Notes: generated by a model not told the origin, from the sequence alone. Counted from the first letter of the stretch, positions 17,068 to 25,084 are shown. The stretch: DNA of 64,000 nt from Arthrobacter beigongshangensis (GCF_016820585.1 NZ_JADHDX010000001.1:124001-188000), one strand, 5' to 3'. Made by a program: numbers and translations.

Positions 17068-17670
17068 ATGAATGAATGCCTTCTTTGTGCGCAATCCATC
17101 ATCTCTGCACCGTCGTGGCAAACATTGCTCGGATTGCACAAACAATCTAACATTTGCCAAGATTGTTCAAAAAAGTTCCAACGTGCCGATAATAAGGATA
17201 AGTGTGACGTGCTCGACCAAGTCACATCGCTATATAGCTATAACGAAGCGATGCATGACTATTTACACCAATTTAAATTTCTGCAAGACGTTCAACTAGC
17301 AGACGTCTTTTCGCATGAATTGCGCAGCCATCTACCGACAAATGCGATTATCGTACCCATTCCGATGCACCCTGAAAAAAAGATTCAACGAACCTTCGCC
17401 CAGGTCGATGAACTATTGAAGAGTGCACGTATTCCGTACACGCATGTACTCGACAAGCTTAATTCAGAGGCAATGGGTGAAAAAACGAAAGCGCAACGTC
17501 TTGCGATGAAACCTTTATTTGCAATAAAAGAGGGAACGATTATTCGACCGAGCACATACATACTAGTAGACGATATTTACACGACGGGTACGACGCTCCG
17601 TCACGCGGGTACTGTTTTAAAGCAAGCGGGTGCAACAAGAGTGGAAGCGATAACACTCATTCGGGCCTAA
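17068..17670 (+). CDS. comFC: ComFC-family phosphoribosyltransferase-like protein
   Basis: A 200-residue ComFC protein, needed with ComFA for transformation in Bacillus. The N-terminus has a zinc-binding Cys set (NECLLCAQ ... NICQDCSKKF). The C-terminus has the phosphoribosyl-pyrophosphate-binding motif YILVDDIYTTGTTLRHAG near residues 170-185. It is shorter than the roughly 230-240 residues I know from Bacillus subtilis, mainly in the N-terminal half. Translation is probably coupled to comFA. Confidence 0.9.
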   Translation: MNECLLCAQSIISAPSWQTLLGLHKQSNICQDCSKKFQRADNKDKCDVLDQVTSLYSYNEAMHDYLHQFKFLQDVQLADVFSHELRSHLPTNAIIVPIPMHPEKKIQRTFAQVDELLKSARIPYTHVLDKLNSEAMGEKTKAQRLAMKPLFAIKEGTIIRPSTYILVDDIYTTGTTLRHAGTVLKQAGATRVEAITLIRA

Positions 17671-17696
17671 ACATAATGATAGAGGAGATGGAAAAA

Positions 17697-18116
17697 ATGG
17701 CTGAACTAAGAGAATGCCCATCATGTGGAGATTTTTTTAACTATACAGGAATACGCGAAGTATGCGCGAAGTGCGCCATGAACGAAGAAAAAAAGTATGA
17801 AGAGGTATATCGTTTCTTAAGAAAGCGGGAAAACCGTGCGGCGACAGTCGAACGAATTGTCGAAGAAACAGGCGTTACTGAATCATTGCTCTATAAATGG
17901 GTGCGAAGAGGACGATTACAGCCTGCAATGTTCCCGAATCTAGGCTATCCTTGTGATAAATGTGGCAAGTTGACAACTAAAGGGAAGCTGTGTGACAGCT
18001 GTACGGCAGATATCCAAAACGACCTGAACCAGTTTGAGGCTGTGAAAGAATTTAGGCAATCGATCGTAGACCAAGAAAAGGCAACCTATCTTTCTGACCG
18101 CAGACCAAGACGATAG
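17697..18116 (+). CDS. yvyF: YvyF-type flagellar operon protein
   Basis: About 139 residues with an N-terminal Cys pair set (ECPSCGDFF ... VCAKCAM), a central helix-turn-helix-like stretch (VERIVEETGVTESLLYKWVRRG) and a second zinc-like cluster (PCDKCGKLTTKGKLCDSC). This matches the YvyF family found in front of flgM in Bacillus, whose exact role is not settled. ATG at 17697 has GAGGAG nine bases upstream and is preferred to the in-frame ATG at 17676. It joins the comF genes with only short gaps. Confidence 0.85.
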   Translation: MAELRECPSCGDFFNYTGIREVCAKCAMNEEKKYEEVYRFLRKRENRAATVERIVEETGVTESLLYKWVRRGRLQPAMFPNLGYPCDKCGKLTTKGKLCDSCTADIQNDLNQFEAVKEFRQSIVDQEKATYLSDRRPRR

Positions 18117-18185
18117 TGAAGCGCTCGCCTGTTCTGCAGAGCAGTTCTAAACGTGGTGCCGCTAATGCATTTTCACTCCGTTGAA

Positions 18186-18250
18186 TGTGCCAGCTGCCGC
18201 CTCAATTCGCGGAAGGACGCGAATGGTGTCGGTAACTGGACACTGGTTTG
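18186..18250 (-). repeat. Intergenic inverted-repeat element, copy 1
   Basis: AATTCGCGG...ACGCGAA and the flanking GTGCC and GGTAACTGG segments match, in reverse orientation, the element at 21777-21841. Other fragments with GGTGACTGGCAC occur at about 18335. The stretch 18117-18384 is otherwise free of genes and looks like decayed repeat material. Confidence 0.6.
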
Positions 18251-18384
18251 AAGTGGTACCGAGTGCCTGTTACCATTCTCTTGCGAAAAAGATACTCACT
18301 GGGACCAAGGGAAATCCATAAAAAAGAAAGCCGGTGACTGGCACTCGTCTGTTCTGCATTTTTAGTATTTCATACGAAAGACCC

Positions 18385-18411
18385 TAAACCTTCACGATCT
18401 TATGCCGAAAT
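18385..18411 (+). promoter_or_regulatory. SigD promoter of the flgM operon
   Basis: TAAA (18385-18388), exactly 15 bases, then GCCGAAAT (18404-18411), close to the SigD consensus TAAA-N15-GCCGATAT. It lies 60 bp before flgM and would drive flgM, flgN, flgK, flgL and probably yviE. Confidence 0.8.
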
Positions 18412-18470
18412 AAAGAATAGACTACTACAAAAATCATAAGCGAAGCACCAAACGAAAGGAGCGAGAGTAT

Positions 18471-18734
18471 ATGAAAATCTCGAAAATTAACATTCCAGCA
18501 ATCAATCCATACAAAGCGAACCAAGCGAAGACAGAGCAGCTAGCACAAAAAGCGAAGATGCAGTCGGATAAACTTGAAATTTCATCAGAAGCAAAGCAGC
18601 TGTCCGAAGTTTCACCAGTTACCATCCAACGCAATGAGCGTGTTGAGCAACTAAAGGCGAAAATCGAATCAGGCACATACAAAATAGATGCTGAACAACT
18701 CGCTTCCAACTTAGTGAATTACTACAAAGCGTAA
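18471..18734 (+). CDS. flgM: Anti-sigma-28 factor FlgM
   Basis: An 87-residue FlgM. The N-terminus (MKISKINIPAINPYK) is followed by SDKLEISSEAKQLSE and a C-terminal sigma-binding helix pair (NERVEQLKAKIESGTYKIDAEQLASNLVNYY), the standard pattern. FlgM holds SigD inactive until the hook-basal body is finished and FlgM is exported. It heads the operon behind a SigD promoter, giving the usual feedback loop. A GAAAGGAGCGAG ribosome site precedes the ATG. Confidence 0.95.
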   Translation: MKISKINIPAINPYKANQAKTEQLAQKAKMQSDKLEISSEAKQLSEVSPVTIQRNERVEQLKAKIESGTYKIDAEQLASNLVNYYKA

Positions 18735-18759
18735 AAAAGAATGAAAGCAGGTCAAAAAA

Positions 18760-19257
18760 ATGTCCATTACAACAATCTTGACGTCACTCGACAATCTGGA
18801 AAAGCTGCATAGAAGTCTATTACGGATTGCATACGACAAGACAGCAGCCATCAAAGGCGGGGACATGGAAGGACTCGACCAATTGCTAAAAGACGAGCAA
18901 GCCCATTTGGCAGGCATCATGCAAATGGAAGGTCTACGTCAACGAGACGTCGCGCAATACTTAACTGATCAAGGACGATCAGTACCAGCGAATCCAACTG
19001 TCGCTGACTTACTCGATGTCACGCCAGAAGCGGACAAGCAAAGCCTTGTGGAGGCGAGGGACCGTCTCCTGCACGCGATTCATGACTTGAAATGGCAAAA
19101 CGACTTGAACCAGAAGCTGACCTACCAGTCCCTTCAGTTCGTGAATCTGTCGCTGGATATGGCCCGACCACGCCCAGAAACGACCAACTACTCAAAAACC
19201 GAAATCAGCGGAAAAAAAGCATCAAAAGAGCAAGTCTCTTTTGACTCACAAGCTTAA
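18760..19257 (+). CDS. flgN: FlgN, chaperone for hook-filament junction proteins
   Basis: A 165-residue, mostly helical FlgN protein; the N-terminal heptad pattern LTSLDNLEKLHRSLLRIAYDKT and the long helix DLKWQNDLNQKLTYQSLQFVNLSLDM are typical. It binds FlgK and FlgL in the cytosol and delivers them to export; both client genes follow directly. The last 30 residues are polar and probably disordered. Confidence 0.9.
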   Translation: MSITTILTSLDNLEKLHRSLLRIAYDKTAAIKGGDMEGLDQLLKDEQAHLAGIMQMEGLRQRDVAQYLTDQGRSVPANPTVADLLDVTPEADKQSLVEARDRLLHAIHDLKWQNDLNQKLTYQSLQFVNLSLDMARPRPETTNYSKTEISGKKASKEQVSFDSQA

Positions 19258-19268
19258 GGAGGAACACC

Positions 19269-20819
19269 ATGCGTTCATCATTTATGGGATTAGAAACAAG
19301 TAAACGCGGCCTGTTCACACAGCAATCCGCACTTTACACAACAGGACATAACATCAGTAACGCCAACACACTCGGCTACTCACGCCAACGCGTCAATATG
19401 GAGGCAACAGCAGGCTTTCCCGGCATCGGTCTAAACTCTGGGACAATGCCTGGTTTCCTTGGGACGGGTGTTCAAGCGGGATCTATTCAGCGGATTAGGG
19501 ATTCGTTTGTTGATCATCAGTATAGACAGGAATCTACTAAGCTGGGGTATTGGGATACGACTTCTAAAGCAGTTGCTCAGATGGAGGATGTGTTAAACGA
19601 ACCTTCCACTTCGGGTCTGCAAAAATCATTAAGTGAGTTTTGGCAGTCACTTCAAGATCTTGCAACAAATCCAGAAAATAATGGTGCACGTTCGGTCGTT
19701 ATTCGAAGAGGAGAAGCTGTTGCAGACGCCTTCAATTATATGCATAAATCTTTAACGGAAATCCAAACGAACTTAGGAAAAGAAATTGAAATTACAACAA
19801 AAGATGTGAACTCCATTTTAAAACAAATCGCCGAATTGAATGACCAAATCGCTAAAGTCGAACCAAACGGCTATATGCCAAACGATTTGTATGATGCGCG
19901 TGATTTACTACTTGACGAACTTTCTTTAATTGTTCCAATTGAAACGGAGTATACAAAATCTGGCGGGAATGCGTTAGCGATTGCTGAAGGAACGGTTACG
20001 GTAAGATTGAAGACTGCAAATGGGGTAGAGGATTTAGTTGTAGGGAAAGAGTTTGCACAGCTAACTACTGGCCCAAATCCCTTACTTGACCCCGCGACTG
20101 GCGCCAACATTCCGATTGTAGGTCTTTCAAAATCATGGACAGATATTAATGGGGCGACACCACCAAATCCGCCAAACCATAATACATCATTGGGACATGC
20201 CGTTTTCCAAGATAAAGGCGCATTGAAGTCTATGATGAATGCGTATGGGAAAGATGGCAGTACGGGGATGTATCCGGACATGCTTACCGAATTGGATAAA
20301 ATGGCAGAGGAATTTGCGACAGCATTTAATACAACTCATCAAAGCGGACATGGGTTGCCGCCTGGGAATGCTACTGGTTTGGATTTCTTTGATACAACTG
20401 TAGGATTGAAAGCAGGCACTATTAAAGTAACTCAGACTCTCATAGACGATCCATCTCAACTTGCGGCTTCTTCGGTGCAGGGAGAAGAAGGAAACGGTAG
20501 AAATGCGCAAAAACTTGCCGATATTCAATTCCAATCCATCGGTGGTCTAGGTGGTGCAACAGTTGAAACCTTCTTCCAAGGACTCATCGGGGAATTGGGA
20601 GTCAATGGACTAGAAGCAAACAAAATGGTGAAAAACACAGCAACCTTACTTGGTGCAGTCGAACACCGTCGCGCCTCAATTAGTTCCGTGTCACTCGATG
20701 AAGAAATGACTGATATGATTCGATTTCAACAAGCGTATAATGCATCTGCCCGTATGATTACTGTAGTCGATGAGACACTAGATAAAATCATTAACGGCAT
20801 GGGCGTCGTGGGTAGATAA
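19269..20819 (+). CDS. flgK: Hook-filament junction protein FlgK
   Basis: A 516-residue FlgK (HAP1). The N-terminal SMGLETSKRGLFTQQSALYTTGHNISNANTLGYSRQ region and the C-terminal helix SLDEEMTDMIRFQQAYNASARMI form the conserved D0/D1 coiled core shared by axial proteins. It is the first junction ring on the hook. The central 250 residues are variable. An AAGGAGG site lies before the ATG. It sits between its chaperone flgN and partner flgL. Confidence 0.95.
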   Translation: MRSSFMGLETSKRGLFTQQSALYTTGHNISNANTLGYSRQRVNMEATAGFPGIGLNSGTMPGFLGTGVQAGSIQRIRDSFVDHQYRQESTKLGYWDTTSKAVAQMEDVLNEPSTSGLQKSLSEFWQSLQDLATNPENNGARSVVIRRGEAVADAFNYMHKSLTEIQTNLGKEIEITTKDVNSILKQIAELNDQIAKVEPNGYMPNDLYDARDLLLDELSLIVPIETEYTKSGGNALAIAEGTVTVRLKTANGVEDLVVGKEFAQLTTGPNPLLDPATGANIPIVGLSKSWTDINGATPPNPPNHNTSLGHAVFQDKGALKSMMNAYGKDGSTGMYPDMLTELDKMAEEFATAFNTTHQSGHGLPPGNATGLDFFDTTVGLKAGTIKVTQTLIDDPSQLAASSVQGEEGNGRNAQKLADIQFQSIGGLGGATVETFFQGLIGELGVNGLEANKMVKNTATLLGAVEHRRASISSVSLDEEMTDMIRFQQAYNASARMITVVDETLDKIINGMGVVGR

Positions 20820-20849
20820 TCACCTTTAGTAGGTAGAGGAGGAACTTAA

Positions 20850-21737
20850 ATGCGTGTTACGCAATCAATGCTTTCCAATAATATGCTACGGAATCTTTCC
20901 AATAGCTACAATAAAATGGGGAAACTACAAGAACAAATTACAACAGGTAAAAAAGTGAATCGTCCTTCTGACGACCCCGTCGTCGTCATGAAAGGGATGG
21001 GTTATCGAATGCAAGTCGATAAAGTCATGCAGTATCAACGGAACTTAGGCGAAGTAACTAACTGGATGGATAATACGGATGACGCGCTAGACAAAGTGGG
21101 GTCGGCATTGCATCGCGCAAATGAGTTAGTCGTTAGTGCATCGACAGATACAATGACACCAGAGGATCGTGAGAAATTACAAAGTGAGTTAGAGCAGCTC
21201 CGAATGCAGATTCAAGATATTGCTAATACAAAAGTCGGAGATAAATATATTTTCAGCGGTACCAAAACTTCAGAGCCACTTTTCGATAGTGCTGGTAATT
21301 ATTTGCCTGTAGATTCTGCAAATCCAACACCCCCAGGATATGCGGCTGACATTGAAATCGAAGTGTTCAATGGTGTGTCATTAACAGTGAATGCAAAAGG
21401 ATATGAGTTATTCAAAAATATTGATGATTTATTTGAAGATATAACAACTAATCCGACACGTGAAGATTTTGATGCAGCCATTGGAGAGATTCAAACTCAA
21501 ATGGATGGTATCCTAACTATACGTGCGGATATTGGAGCGCGCCAAAATCGTGCGGAAATGACAGGTGATCGATTATCTTCAATGGAATTATCTTCAAAAA
21601 AACTAATGTCTGAAAACGAAGATATCGACTATGAAAAAGTAATTACAGACATGATTACCGAAGAGTCGATTCACCGTGCAGCACTCTCCGTCGGTGCACG
21701 CATCATTCAACCGTCACTAGTTGACTTCTTACGTTAA
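20850..21737 (+). CDS. flgL: Hook-filament junction protein FlgL
   Basis: A 295-residue FlgL (HAP3) with the flagellin-like N-terminus MRVTQSMLSNNMLRNLSNSYNKMGKLQEQITTGKK and C-terminal helix ISIHRAALSV-type segment ending VDFLR. It forms the second junction ring to which flagellin attaches. A GAGGAGG site precedes the ATG. A hairpin element directly follows and may end or weaken the transcript. Confidence 0.95.
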   Translation: MRVTQSMLSNNMLRNLSNSYNKMGKLQEQITTGKKVNRPSDDPVVVMKGMGYRMQVDKVMQYQRNLGEVTNWMDNTDDALDKVGSALHRANELVVSASTDTMTPEDREKLQSELEQLRMQIQDIANTKVGDKYIFSGTKTSEPLFDSAGNYLPVDSANPTPPGYAADIEIEVFNGVSLTVNAKGYELFKNIDDLFEDITTNPTREDFDAAIGEIQTQMDGILTIRADIGARQNRAEMTGDRLSSMELSSKKLMSENEDIDYEKVITDMITEESIHRAALSVGARIIQPSLVDFLR

Positions 21738-21776
21738 AAGAAGATCTGAGTATCAGCAGAAATACAGTATTCAGTC

Positions 21777-21841
21777 GCGGGTGCCAGGTCACTGACTCCG
21801 TTCGCGTTCTACCGCGAATTGTGGCGGTGCCTGGCTCCCGC
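21777..21841 (+). repeat. Intergenic inverted-repeat element, copy 2
   Basis: Ends CGGGTGCCAGG and CCTGGCTCCCG form an imperfect terminal stem, with an inner TTCGCG/CGCGAA hairpin, followed by CATTTTT. It is an inverted relative of 18186-18250; together they bracket flgM-flgL. The structure may also terminate transcription behind flgL. Confidence 0.65.
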
Positions 21842-21880
21842 ATTTTTACACCACTCACTAACTATCAAAGGGTGATATCA

Positions 21881-22435
21881 GTGAACATCCCGCAACTTCA
21901 AATTCAAACAACTCGCGGTATATTAGGTTTACAAATTGAAAAACCTATTCAAGAAATTGAACAACCAAGGGCAACCTTAAACCAACAACAACCTGCCGCA
22001 ATCTTGGAAATTTCCACAACGAACCCACAACTATCTGTCGACACAACGGAAGCACGTGCAGAAATTGATTTGAAAAGCGTGCGTAGACGAATTGAAGAAC
22101 ATGCACAATTAGGATTGCAAGGAGTTATAGAGGGAATTGGCAGACGTGCACAAGAAGGACAACAACTGATGCGTATTGAAGATGGAGGGAATGTTATTCC
22201 GGCCATTTCCAAACAAAATGCCACACCACCCCCAGCACCAATCGGCATTCGTTTCGTTGGTGGCTATGAAAAAGTGCAAGTATCTATTCAGCCAGGAACA
22301 ACCAATATAGAAGCAACACCACAAAAAGCAATAAACGAAGTCCAAATTAACAAACCAATACACCAATACACACCTGGCAAAGTAACTGGCGTAATGGAAC
22401 AATATCCATCTATTCAAATTGATGTGAAGTGGTGA
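21881..22435 (+). CDS. yviE: YviE-like protein (DUF6470)
   Basis: About 184 residues, starting with GTG at 21881 behind AAAGGGTG. The longer frame from 21821 would read through the upstream repeat element and is rejected. The sequence is a string of short beta-type segments rich in Gln, Ile and Pro (VNIPQLQIQTTRGILGLQ ... IGIRFVGGYEKVQVSIQPG). This fits the YviE family (DUF6470) that sits between flgL and fliW in Bacillus; function unknown. Confidence 0.8.
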   Translation: MNIPQLQIQTTRGILGLQIEKPIQEIEQPRATLNQQQPAAILEISTTNPQLSVDTTEARAEIDLKSVRRRIEEHAQLGLQGVIEGIGRRAQEGQQLMRIEDGGNVIPAISKQNATPPPAPIGIRFVGGYEKVQVSIQPGTTNIEATPQKAINEVQINKPIHQYTPGKVTGVMEQYPSIQIDVKW

Positions 22436-22498
22436 TTGTATGGCGTGGATGCTCAATTCATATGTCTGAATATCCATATACTAACAACAAGTACTTCC

Positions 22499-22526
22499 TT
22501 GCTAATTGTTAAATTTATGGTACAAT
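22499..22526 (+). promoter_or_regulatory. SigA-type promoter of the repeat RNA/toxin module
   Basis: TTGCTA (22499-22504), 16 bases, TACAAT (22521-22526). The predicted start near 22533 lies immediately before the first 45-base repeat. Confidence 0.7.
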
Positions 22527-22532
22527 TAAAAG

Positions 22533-22667
22533 TAAGTAAAACTTGTCGCTCATCCGTATGCGACGCATAAATAACGGACTTGAAAACTTGTCGCTCATCC
22601 GTATGCGACGCATAAATAACGGACTTGAAAAGATGAGGAAGAGGCAAATTACTTGCCTCTTCTTTTT
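22533..22667 (+). ncRNA. Predicted type III antitoxin RNA with two 45-nt repeats
   Basis: Two identical, adjacent 45-base units occupy 22541-22585 and 22586-22630. Within each, GTCGC (22545-22549) pairs with GCGAC (22560-22564), and CCGT in the loop (22554-22557) can pair with ACGG downstream (22574-22577), an H-type pseudoknot. The units are separated by A-rich GAAAAC, like the processing sites in ToxI-type RNAs. A promoter precedes and a terminator follows, then the toxin gene. This is the layout of type III antitoxins, in particular the two-repeat CptI type. The pseudoknot is read by eye and not energy-tested. Confidence 0.7.
22638..22667 (+). terminator. Terminator between antitoxin RNA and toxin gene
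   Basis: A perfect ten-base stem GAAGAGGCAA/TTGCCTCTTC with loop ATTAC and TTTTT. In type III systems such a leaky terminator keeps antitoxin RNA in excess of toxin mRNA. Confidence 0.88.
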
Positions 22668-22684
22668 GAATGGAGGGATACAAT

Positions 22685-23158
22685 ATGATTGAAAACTTTG
22701 GGATATATATGATTAAAGAAGAGTTTTACAAAATATTCAATTGGGAAGAATATAAAATACCTATAAAAGCAGACAGACCCATGTTGATTTTAATCATTGA
22801 AAACAAGAACTTTCCAGAGGGACTCATTTGTATCCCTATTACAAAAGATGACGATAAAAATGGGAAGATTAGTAACCTAGCGGATAAACGACCAGACTTT
22901 ATACATAATGTGGAAATAAATCATTATAATAGTTACTTGTTAATTCAAAACATGTATATCATTCATAAGAGTTTTATAGGAGATCCATATACATTGAATG
23001 GAATTCCATTTGAAATTAAAAACCCGAAAGTACAAGCCATTATAAAGAAGAAGGTTAATAAGGTAGATCAACTTCTTAAAAGAGGCGTGATTCAGTATGT
23101 GCCACGGGAAGAAGTCTATCAAATTCAAATGAACTATTTGAATAAACTAAACTTCTAA
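22685..23158 (+). CDS. Putative type III toxin, CptN/ToxN-like endoribonuclease
   Basis: A 157-residue protein starting at ATG 22685, six bases behind GGAGGG. It has the order of hydrophobic strands expected of the ToxN/MazF-like fold: DRPMLILIIENKN, GLICIPITKDDD and SYLLIQNMYIIHKSFIG, then a basic helical end (VQAIIKKKVNKVDQLLKRG). ToxN-type toxins cut mRNA at A-rich sites and are held in check by a pseudoknotted repeat RNA. The assignment rests mainly on the context of promoter, tandem repeats, terminator and small basic protein. The module sits between yviE and fliW, which are adjacent in Bacillus subtilis. An unrelated small protein cannot be excluded. Confidence 0.65.
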   Translation: MIENFGIYMIKEEFYKIFNWEEYKIPIKADRPMLILIIENKNFPEGLICIPITKDDDKNGKISNLADKRPDFIHNVEINHYNSYLLIQNMYIIHKSFIGDPYTLNGIPFEIKNPKVQAIIKKKVNKVDQLLKRGVIQYVPREEVYQIQMNYLNKLNF

Positions 23159-23210
23159 TGAATCCTTAATGTTATTTTGGCAATAACAACGATAAAAAGG
23201 AGAGAACCCA

Positions 23211-23663
23211 ATGCAAATTCAAATTCAAACAAAATTCCACGGCAAACTGACATTCGAGCCCGACCAAACTTGGAACTTCCCAAAAGGTATCCCAGGCTTT
23301 GAGGACGACAAGCAATTTATACTCTTACCAATTGAAGGTAATGATATATTTCGGGTTTTACAATCCACACAAACACCAACAGCCGCATTCATCGTCGTTA
23401 ACCCTTATACACTTATAGAGGACTACAGCTTTGACATCGACGAACCAACAATTGACTTACTTAGTATTGAAAGTGAACAGGACATTTTCGTACTGAGCGT
23501 TATCACACTAAAAGAACCATTCGATTCATCTACGATCAATTTACAAGCACCACTCATTTTTCAGGCAAAAACAAAAAAAGCCAGACAGATGATCCTAAAT
23601 GACAAAAAGTTCTCGTTACGCCACCCAATCGGTACACAAACAGCCGAAAAAGGGGGCATCTAA
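23211..23663 (+). CDS. fliW: Flagellar assembly factor FliW
   Basis: A 150-residue FliW with the typical start (LTFEPDQTWNFPKGIPGFEDDKQF) and the central segment FRVLQSTQTPTAAFIVVNPYTLIEDY. FliW binds CsrA allosterically and also binds flagellin; when flagellin is exported FliW is freed, captures CsrA and so lifts repression of hag translation. The gene precedes csrA and the three hag genes. Its own ribosome site is AAAGGAGAG. Its usual upstream neighbour yviE is separated from it by the toxin-like module. Confidence 0.95.
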   Translation: MQIQIQTKFHGKLTFEPDQTWNFPKGIPGFEDDKQFILLPIEGNDIFRVLQSTQTPTAAFIVVNPYTLIEDYSFDIDEPTIDLLSIESEQDIFVLSVITLKEPFDSSTINLQAPLIFQAKTKKARQMILNDKKFSLRHPIGTQTAEKGGI

Positions 23664-23664
23664 T

Positions 23665-23886
23665 ATGCTCGTACTTTCCCGAAAAGTAAACGAAACGATT
23701 AAAATCGGTGACGATATCGAAATCCGCGTACTCGAGGTAAAAGGAGACACGGTACGTATCGGTATTGAGGCACCAAAGTCTGTTGATATTTTACGCGGCG
23801 AACTCGTACTTTCTATTTCAGAAACGAATGCGGAAGCAACATCATTAGATGCGACGTTGTTTTCACAACTTACAAAGAAAAACTAA
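23665..23886 (+). CDS. csrA: Carbon storage regulator CsrA
   Basis: A 73-residue CsrA with MLVLSRKVNETIKIGDDIEIRVLEVKGDTVRIGIEAP, the RNA-binding strand ends included. ATG at 23665 lies directly behind the fliW stop, so both are translationally linked; the longer frame from 23599 is only fliW read in another phase. CsrA dimers bind GGA motifs and block the ribosome site of flagellin mRNA. Matching hairpins are present before all three hag genes here. Confidence 0.96.
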   Translation: MLVLSRKVNETIKIGDDIEIRVLEVKGDTVRIGIEAPKSVDILRGELVLSISETNAEATSLDATLFSQLTKKN

Positions 23887-23904
23887 AAAGTTTTAACTAA
23901 AAGC

Positions 23905-23931
23905 TAAAGACTTCACTCTCTAGTCCGATAT
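23905..23931 (+). promoter_or_regulatory. SigD promoter of hag1
   Basis: TAAA (23905-23908), 15 bases, TCCGATAT (23924-23931), one base from the GCCGATAT consensus. Confidence 0.88.
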
Positions 23932-23997
23932 TAAGGATGTAAGTGGTAGTAGGGTGTTCGGTCGGCACTTTGCTCCGCAAACAACAAACTATATTTG

Positions 23998-24015
23998 GTT
24001 CACACGGATGTGAAC
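23998..24015 (+). promoter_or_regulatory. CsrA-binding hairpin in the hag1 leader
   Basis: GTTCACA-CGGA-TGTGAAC: a seven-base stem with GGA in a four-base loop, matching the CsrA consensus ACANGGATGT. The ribosome site AAGGAGG, a second GGA, lies 11 bases further on. Confidence 0.85.
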
Positions 24016-24042
24016 TACATACACTCAAGGAGGAAATTGAAC

Positions 24043-24855
24043 ATGAGAATTAATCACAACATCGCGGCACTCAATACGCACCGCCAACTATCTTTCAACA
24101 ATGCAAATGCTTCAAAAAACCTAGAAAAACTTTCTTCAGGTTATAAAATTAACCGTGCAGGGGATGACGCTGCAGGTCTAGCGATCTCTGAAAAAATGCG
24201 TGGTCAAATCCGTGGTTTGGATATGGCAGCAAAAAATGCGCAAGACGGTATCTCTTTGATCCAGACAGCTGAAGGTGCACTAAACGAAACACATTCAATC
24301 CTTCAACGTATGCGTGAACTAGCAGTTCAAGCAGCAAACGATACAAACGTTACAGCTGACCGTACATCTATCCAAGAGGAACTAACTGCTCTAACATCTG
24401 AGATTGACCGTATCGCCGCAAATACGGAATTTAATACGCAAAATTTATTAGACGGCTCATTCAAAGATAAAACATTCCATATCGGTGCAAACTCCGGTCA
24501 AGCGATTACACTAACAATTGGTAGTATGGATTCTGCAAAATTAGGAATAGATGGTATCGCTGTAAGTGATACTACTGTGGCAAGTGATGCTATTACAAAA
24601 ATCAATACAGCAATTGAATCGGTTTCAACACAACGTTCTAAATTAGGTGCTGTTCAAAACCGTCTAGAACATACAATTAATAACTTGGGTGCTTCATCAG
24701 AAAATCTAACAGCGGCAGAATCTCGTATTCGTGACGTAGATATGGCAAAAGAAATGATGGAGTTCACGAAGAACAATATTTTAACACAGGCAGCACAGGC
24801 AATGTTGGCACAAGCGAACCAACAGCCACAAGGTGTTCTTCAATTACTACGATAA
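24043..24855 (+). CDS. hag: Flagellin 1
   Basis: A 270-residue short flagellin with conserved D0/D1 ends (MRINHNIAALNTHRQLS ... LAQANQQPQGVLQLLR) and a small central part, so no D2/D3 surface domains. The Arg/Asn pattern SSGYKINRAGDDAAGLAISEKMRGQ is typical. ATG at 24043 follows AAGGAGG; the longer frame from 23995 only reads the leader. SigD promoter and CsrA hairpin lie upstream and a strong terminator downstream. Modification by the glycan genes further on is likely. Confidence 0.96.
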   Translation: MRINHNIAALNTHRQLSFNNANASKNLEKLSSGYKINRAGDDAAGLAISEKMRGQIRGLDMAAKNAQDGISLIQTAEGALNETHSILQRMRELAVQAANDTNVTADRTSIQEELTALTSEIDRIAANTEFNTQNLLDGSFKDKTFHIGANSGQAITLTIGSMDSAKLGIDGIAVSDTTVASDAITKINTAIESVSTQRSKLGAVQNRLEHTINNLGASSENLTAAESRIRDVDMAKEMMEFTKNNILTQAAQAMLAQANQQPQGVLQLLR

Positions 24856-24867
24856 TTGATTCTTTAC

Positions 24868-24910
24868 AAAAGAGCTTCGGAATGAAAATATCCGAAGCTC
24901 TTTTACAATT
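24868..24910 (+). terminator. Terminator after hag1
   Basis: A 14-base perfect stem, AAAAGAGCTTCGGA with TCCGAAGCTCTTTT, nine-base loop. Confidence 0.93.
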
Positions 24911-24946
24911 TTTTTTATAATTTTCAAAGAAAGATTGAATAAAAGC

Positions 24947-24973
24947 TAAACACTATGATTACTTGTCCGATAT
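24947..24973 (+). promoter_or_regulatory. SigD promoter of hag2
   Basis: TAAA (24947-24950), 15 bases, TCCGATAT (24966-24973), the same -10 element as hag1. Confidence 0.88.
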
Positions 24974-25038
24974 TAGTAGTGTCAGCGGTAATAAGGTGTT
25001 CGGCCGGCACTTTATTCTGCGAGACACAAACAATATTC

Positions 25039-25058
25039 GGTTCACATGGATGTGAACC
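25039..25058 (+). promoter_or_regulatory. CsrA-binding hairpin in the hag2 leader
   Basis: GGTTCACA-TGGA-TGTGAACC: an eight-base stem, the outermost pair completed by a C not present in hag1. Confidence 0.85.
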
Positions 25059-25084
25059 ACACACACTCAAGGAGGAAATTAAAC

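Noticed and set aside
21821..21880. Upstream extension of yviE
   Set aside because: It translates the hairpin element; GTG 21881 has a ribosome site and the family-like start.
22541..22630. The two 45-bp repeats as a recent replication error only
   Set aside because: Promoter just before, terminator just after, internal pseudoknot potential and the toxin-like gene fit a functional repeat RNA better.
23995..24042. Longer N-terminus of flagellin 1 (and the same for flagellin 2)
   Set aside because: The extension reads the CsrA hairpin and ribosome site; all three genes align from MRINHNIAALN.
24149..24346. Conserved antisense frame in hag1 and hag3
   Set aside because: Its conservation simply follows the near-identical flagellin coding sequence.
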